A stretch of DNA of 42,151 bases from an uncultured Bacteroidota bacterium. Lineage in GTDB: Bacteria > Bacteroidota > Bacteroidia > Chitinophagales > Chitinophagaceae. Position numbers and translations under genes: made by a program. The notes beneath the pieces were generated by a model. It was given only the letters and a program-made list of their open reading frames with translations, was not told the DNA's origin and searched no databases. Below, piece by piece: positions 40,276 through 42,151 of this stretch; the first letter of the stretch is position 1; each line of letters starts with the position of its first letter. The stretch spans positions 1-42,151 of the forward strand of contig CAIKOJ010000143.1 of the NCBI GenBank assembly GCA_903829015.1. Reading direction: 5' to 3'.

Positions 40276-40329
40276 CACGCTGGTATAGATATACAGCAGT
40301 TCAGATTAAATAGTAATAGAAGTAGGCGG

Positions 40330-42090
40330 ATGATCGATTTTAAATGGTTGTTTTTATGTTTGTTATGTTGCGTAACCAGGCTCAGCGCCCAGCAGGAACA
40401 TTCAGGTCTTTTGGTGCAAAGCCCCGATGGCAAAAACGTAAAACTACTCTGGACGCTCAATGCAATCGGCAATGACGTTACAGGATTTGATGTTAAGAGA
40501 AAGGAAGGCTTGCAGGATTGGGTAAAACTGAATACAGAACCCATTGTGCCGGGAATAGATATGAAACGAAATTTCCTGAATCAGGGATTGACAAAGGGAG
40601 AAGAAAGCAAGATCAAAGCAAAACTATTTAAGCTCCTGTCAGCACGCAAACTAACCCAAACCGATGCTTCTTTCGTTCATAAATTAAGTGCCGATAATAA
40701 AACCCTGATTAACCTAAACAAAGCGATCTACGCCGATTATGAATTGGCTGTCATGTTTGGATTCGCATTCGCAGATCATACCGTTGCCAACAAAACTGAT
40801 TATAAATACGGTATTTTCGAGGCGGGCACTAGCAAATTACTGGCATCTGTATCATGGAATTATGGCGAGGTGCCTGACTTGAATACGGTTAGTGATATTT
40901 CTTCGAGATCCACAATAGGCAGCAGCGGCGTAAGGGTACTATGGAATGCCGACCTGAAGAAAATGAAAGCTGGCAACGTATCCGGTTTCAACGTTTACCG
41001 TATGGGTATGCGGCTGAACAACGAACCGATCAAATCAAATTCGAACCCTAAGGACCCAACTGAATTTTCGTGGCTGGACAAGTCGGCAAACAGCGCTATC
41101 CCGATCCAATATAGTATTAGTGCAGAGTCTGTTTTTGGTATTGAAGGCAGTATAAAGTCTTACAGTTATTTTCCCGCCGAACATCCTACTGAATACAAGC
41201 AAGCTACATTAGATGCGATCAATTCGCTTGGATACTACTTCAAAGACGGGATCAGCTTGCAATGGACTTTTCCGGGCGAATACGAGAAGTTTATTAAAGG
41301 CTTCTATGTCGAGAAGGACAACATGCCAAATGGTTATAAGGAAGTATCCCCATTGCTGCCCGCCTCCGCCCGTTCCTTCATTGATAAAACCAGCTCGCCC
41401 ATCAGCGGCTATATCAGATTTAGGGTAACAGCAGTTTACAACGACAGATCTGAGATCAAGGGCGCGGAGCGACTATACAATTACTTTCCGGTCAATGAAC
41501 CACCCATACCATACAACCTTAAAACGCACATTATTGCTACGGGTAAGAAAAGTATAATCGAGTTGAGCTGGGACAAAAAGCTCACCGGAGACTCAATTAC
41601 AGATCATTATAAAGTACACGTAGCCACATCTTCCACCGGCATTGATGATTTCGAAGTTTTTAAAGAAAATGTTGTTGGTAACTCCATTAAATACCCTGTG
41701 CCTGAATTAGTTGCGGGAGAATATAAATTCTACGTTGTTGCGGTGAAAAAATCCGGTGTAGAAAGTGCAGCTAGTGATACTGCAACTGTTCAGACTTCAA
41801 GTATTGAACTGCCTGTTCCGGTGATTTCAAAAACTTACCCGGATACTAATAGGATCACTATTCAGTGGCAATACCCCGAAATATCTGATCTTAAAGGGTT
41901 CATGCTGTATATGAATGGTGTCGCTGTAGCTTCTCCTAAAGAGCTGAGGAAGACAGTACGTGAATATGTGGTGCAAAAAGTCAGTGCAGGCACCAGTTAT
42001 GAATTCAAACTTCGTGCTTTGTCTGCAGCCGGAGTGGTGAGCGAATATTCAACACCAGTTCAGGTGGTTACGCCAGACCTTGTTCAATAG
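40330..42090 (+). CDS. Secreted fibronectin type III repeat protein
   Basis: 586 residues from the ATG at 40330, chosen because MIDFKWLFLCLLCCVTRLSAQQ is a signal peptide and the upstream TTG lies in the promoter box. The mature protein consists of FN3-like modules, recognisable by segments such as GKNVKLLWTLNAIGNDVTGFDVKRKE, GSSGVRVLWNADL...NVSGFNVYRMG, KSIIELSWDKK...DHYKVHVATS and RITIQWQYPEISDLKGFMLYMNG, at roughly 100-residue spacing. An early region (about 55-140) is more helical and charged. There is no T9SS sorting domain and no membrane anchor, so it may be periplasmic or carried by partners. FN3 domains mediate protein or sugar binding; function is unknown. The stop at 42088-42090 is followed by about 60 bp without further features. 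Confidence 0.85.
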   Translation: MIDFKWLFLCLLCCVTRLSAQQEHSGLLVQSPDGKNVKLLWTLNAIGNDVTGFDVKRKEGLQDWVKLNTEPIVPGIDMKRNFLNQGLTKGEESKIKAKLFKLLSARKLTQTDASFVHKLSADNKTLINLNKAIYADYELAVMFGFAFADHTVANKTDYKYGIFEAGTSKLLASVSWNYGEVPDLNTVSDISSRSTIGSSGVRVLWNADLKKMKAGNVSGFNVYRMGMRLNNEPIKSNSNPKDPTEFSWLDKSANSAIPIQYSISAESVFGIEGSIKSYSYFPAEHPTEYKQATLDAINSLGYYFKDGISLQWTFPGEYEKFIKGFYVEKDNMPNGYKEVSPLLPASARSFIDKTSSPISGYIRFRVTAVYNDRSEIKGAERLYNYFPVNEPPIPYNLKTHIIATGKKSIIELSWDKKLTGDSITDHYKVHVATSSTGIDDFEVFKENVVGNSIKYPVPELVAGEYKFYVVAVKKSGVESAASDTATVQTSSIELPVPVISKTYPDTNRITIQWQYPEISDLKGFMLYMNGVAVASPKELRKTVREYVVQKVSAGTSYEFKLRALSAAGVVSEYSTPVQVVTPDLVQ

Positions 42091-42151
42091 CATTGTACAT
42101 AACCCTTTATGGGGGGTATTTCTTTACGTTCAATACACCATTGAATTATTT

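Noticed and set aside
40273-40329. TTG start at 40273 for the fibronectin-III gene
   Set aside because: The codon overlaps the -7 element, so it cannot be in the transcript from that promoter; the ATG at 40330 starts a signal peptide.
1-42151. tRNA, rRNA, tmRNA or RNase P RNA genes
   Set aside because: I looked for T-loop, 3' CCA and conserved core motifs by eye on both strands and saw none; a covariance-model scan was not possible.

Overview
The window is a stretch of Bacteroidota chromosome, most like Chitinophagales/Sphingobacteriales. The evidence is a fused secDF gene, cargo proteins with type IX secretion (T9SS) C-terminal sorting domains, a PorX-type response regulator with a PglZ domain, lineage-typical outer-membrane barrels (DUF6089, PorT-like), weak Shine-Dalgarno sequences, and many upstream copies of the Bacteroidota -7 promoter element TAnnTTTG. 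No phage, transposase, CRISPR array, tRNA or rRNA was recognised. Species assignment is inference.

Layout. 1-6010 is a co-directional surface cluster: the 3' part of a large T9SS cargo/adhesin, a DUF4402 protein, and a 987-residue protein that looks like a divergent fimbrial usher (barrel with an inserted plug-like domain) ending in two Cna-B-like domains and a SPOR domain. This is the most unusual locus here: chaperone-usher systems are classically proteobacterial. It ends in a terminator and is followed by a compact element that can fold into a three-arm structure. 6404-13445 holds a DUF2200 protein, secDF, a DUF6089 barrel, an SSAT-like acetyltransferase and porX. 13547-16783 holds a T9SS-exported NHL-propeller protein and an 850-bp non-coding region with several inverted and direct repeats.

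16784-31267 is mostly metabolism and envelope: a nitronate monooxygenase/FabK-like flavoprotein, a VWA membrane protein, an FkbM methyltransferase, icd, a THUMP-type RNA methyltransferase, an LpxH-like phosphoesterase next to a glycosyltransferase, an M16 peptidase, pyk and a small membrane protein. 31279-36499 holds leuS, a PhnP-like metallo-beta-lactamase hydrolase co-transcribed with a small conserved protein, a PorT-like barrel and a hotdog thioesterase. 36644-39967 is a tight three-gene surface-glycan operon (GT2, GT-C membrane transferase, wecB). The window ends with a two-helix mini-protein and a fibronectin-III protein.

Common thread. Much of the window concerns building the cell surface: Sec export (SecDF), T9SS control (PorX), T9SS cargo, a possible usher-type fibre system, barrels and glycan synthesis. 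Several start codons were moved downstream of the longest open frame because of signal peptides or because a promoter box overlaps the upstream start.
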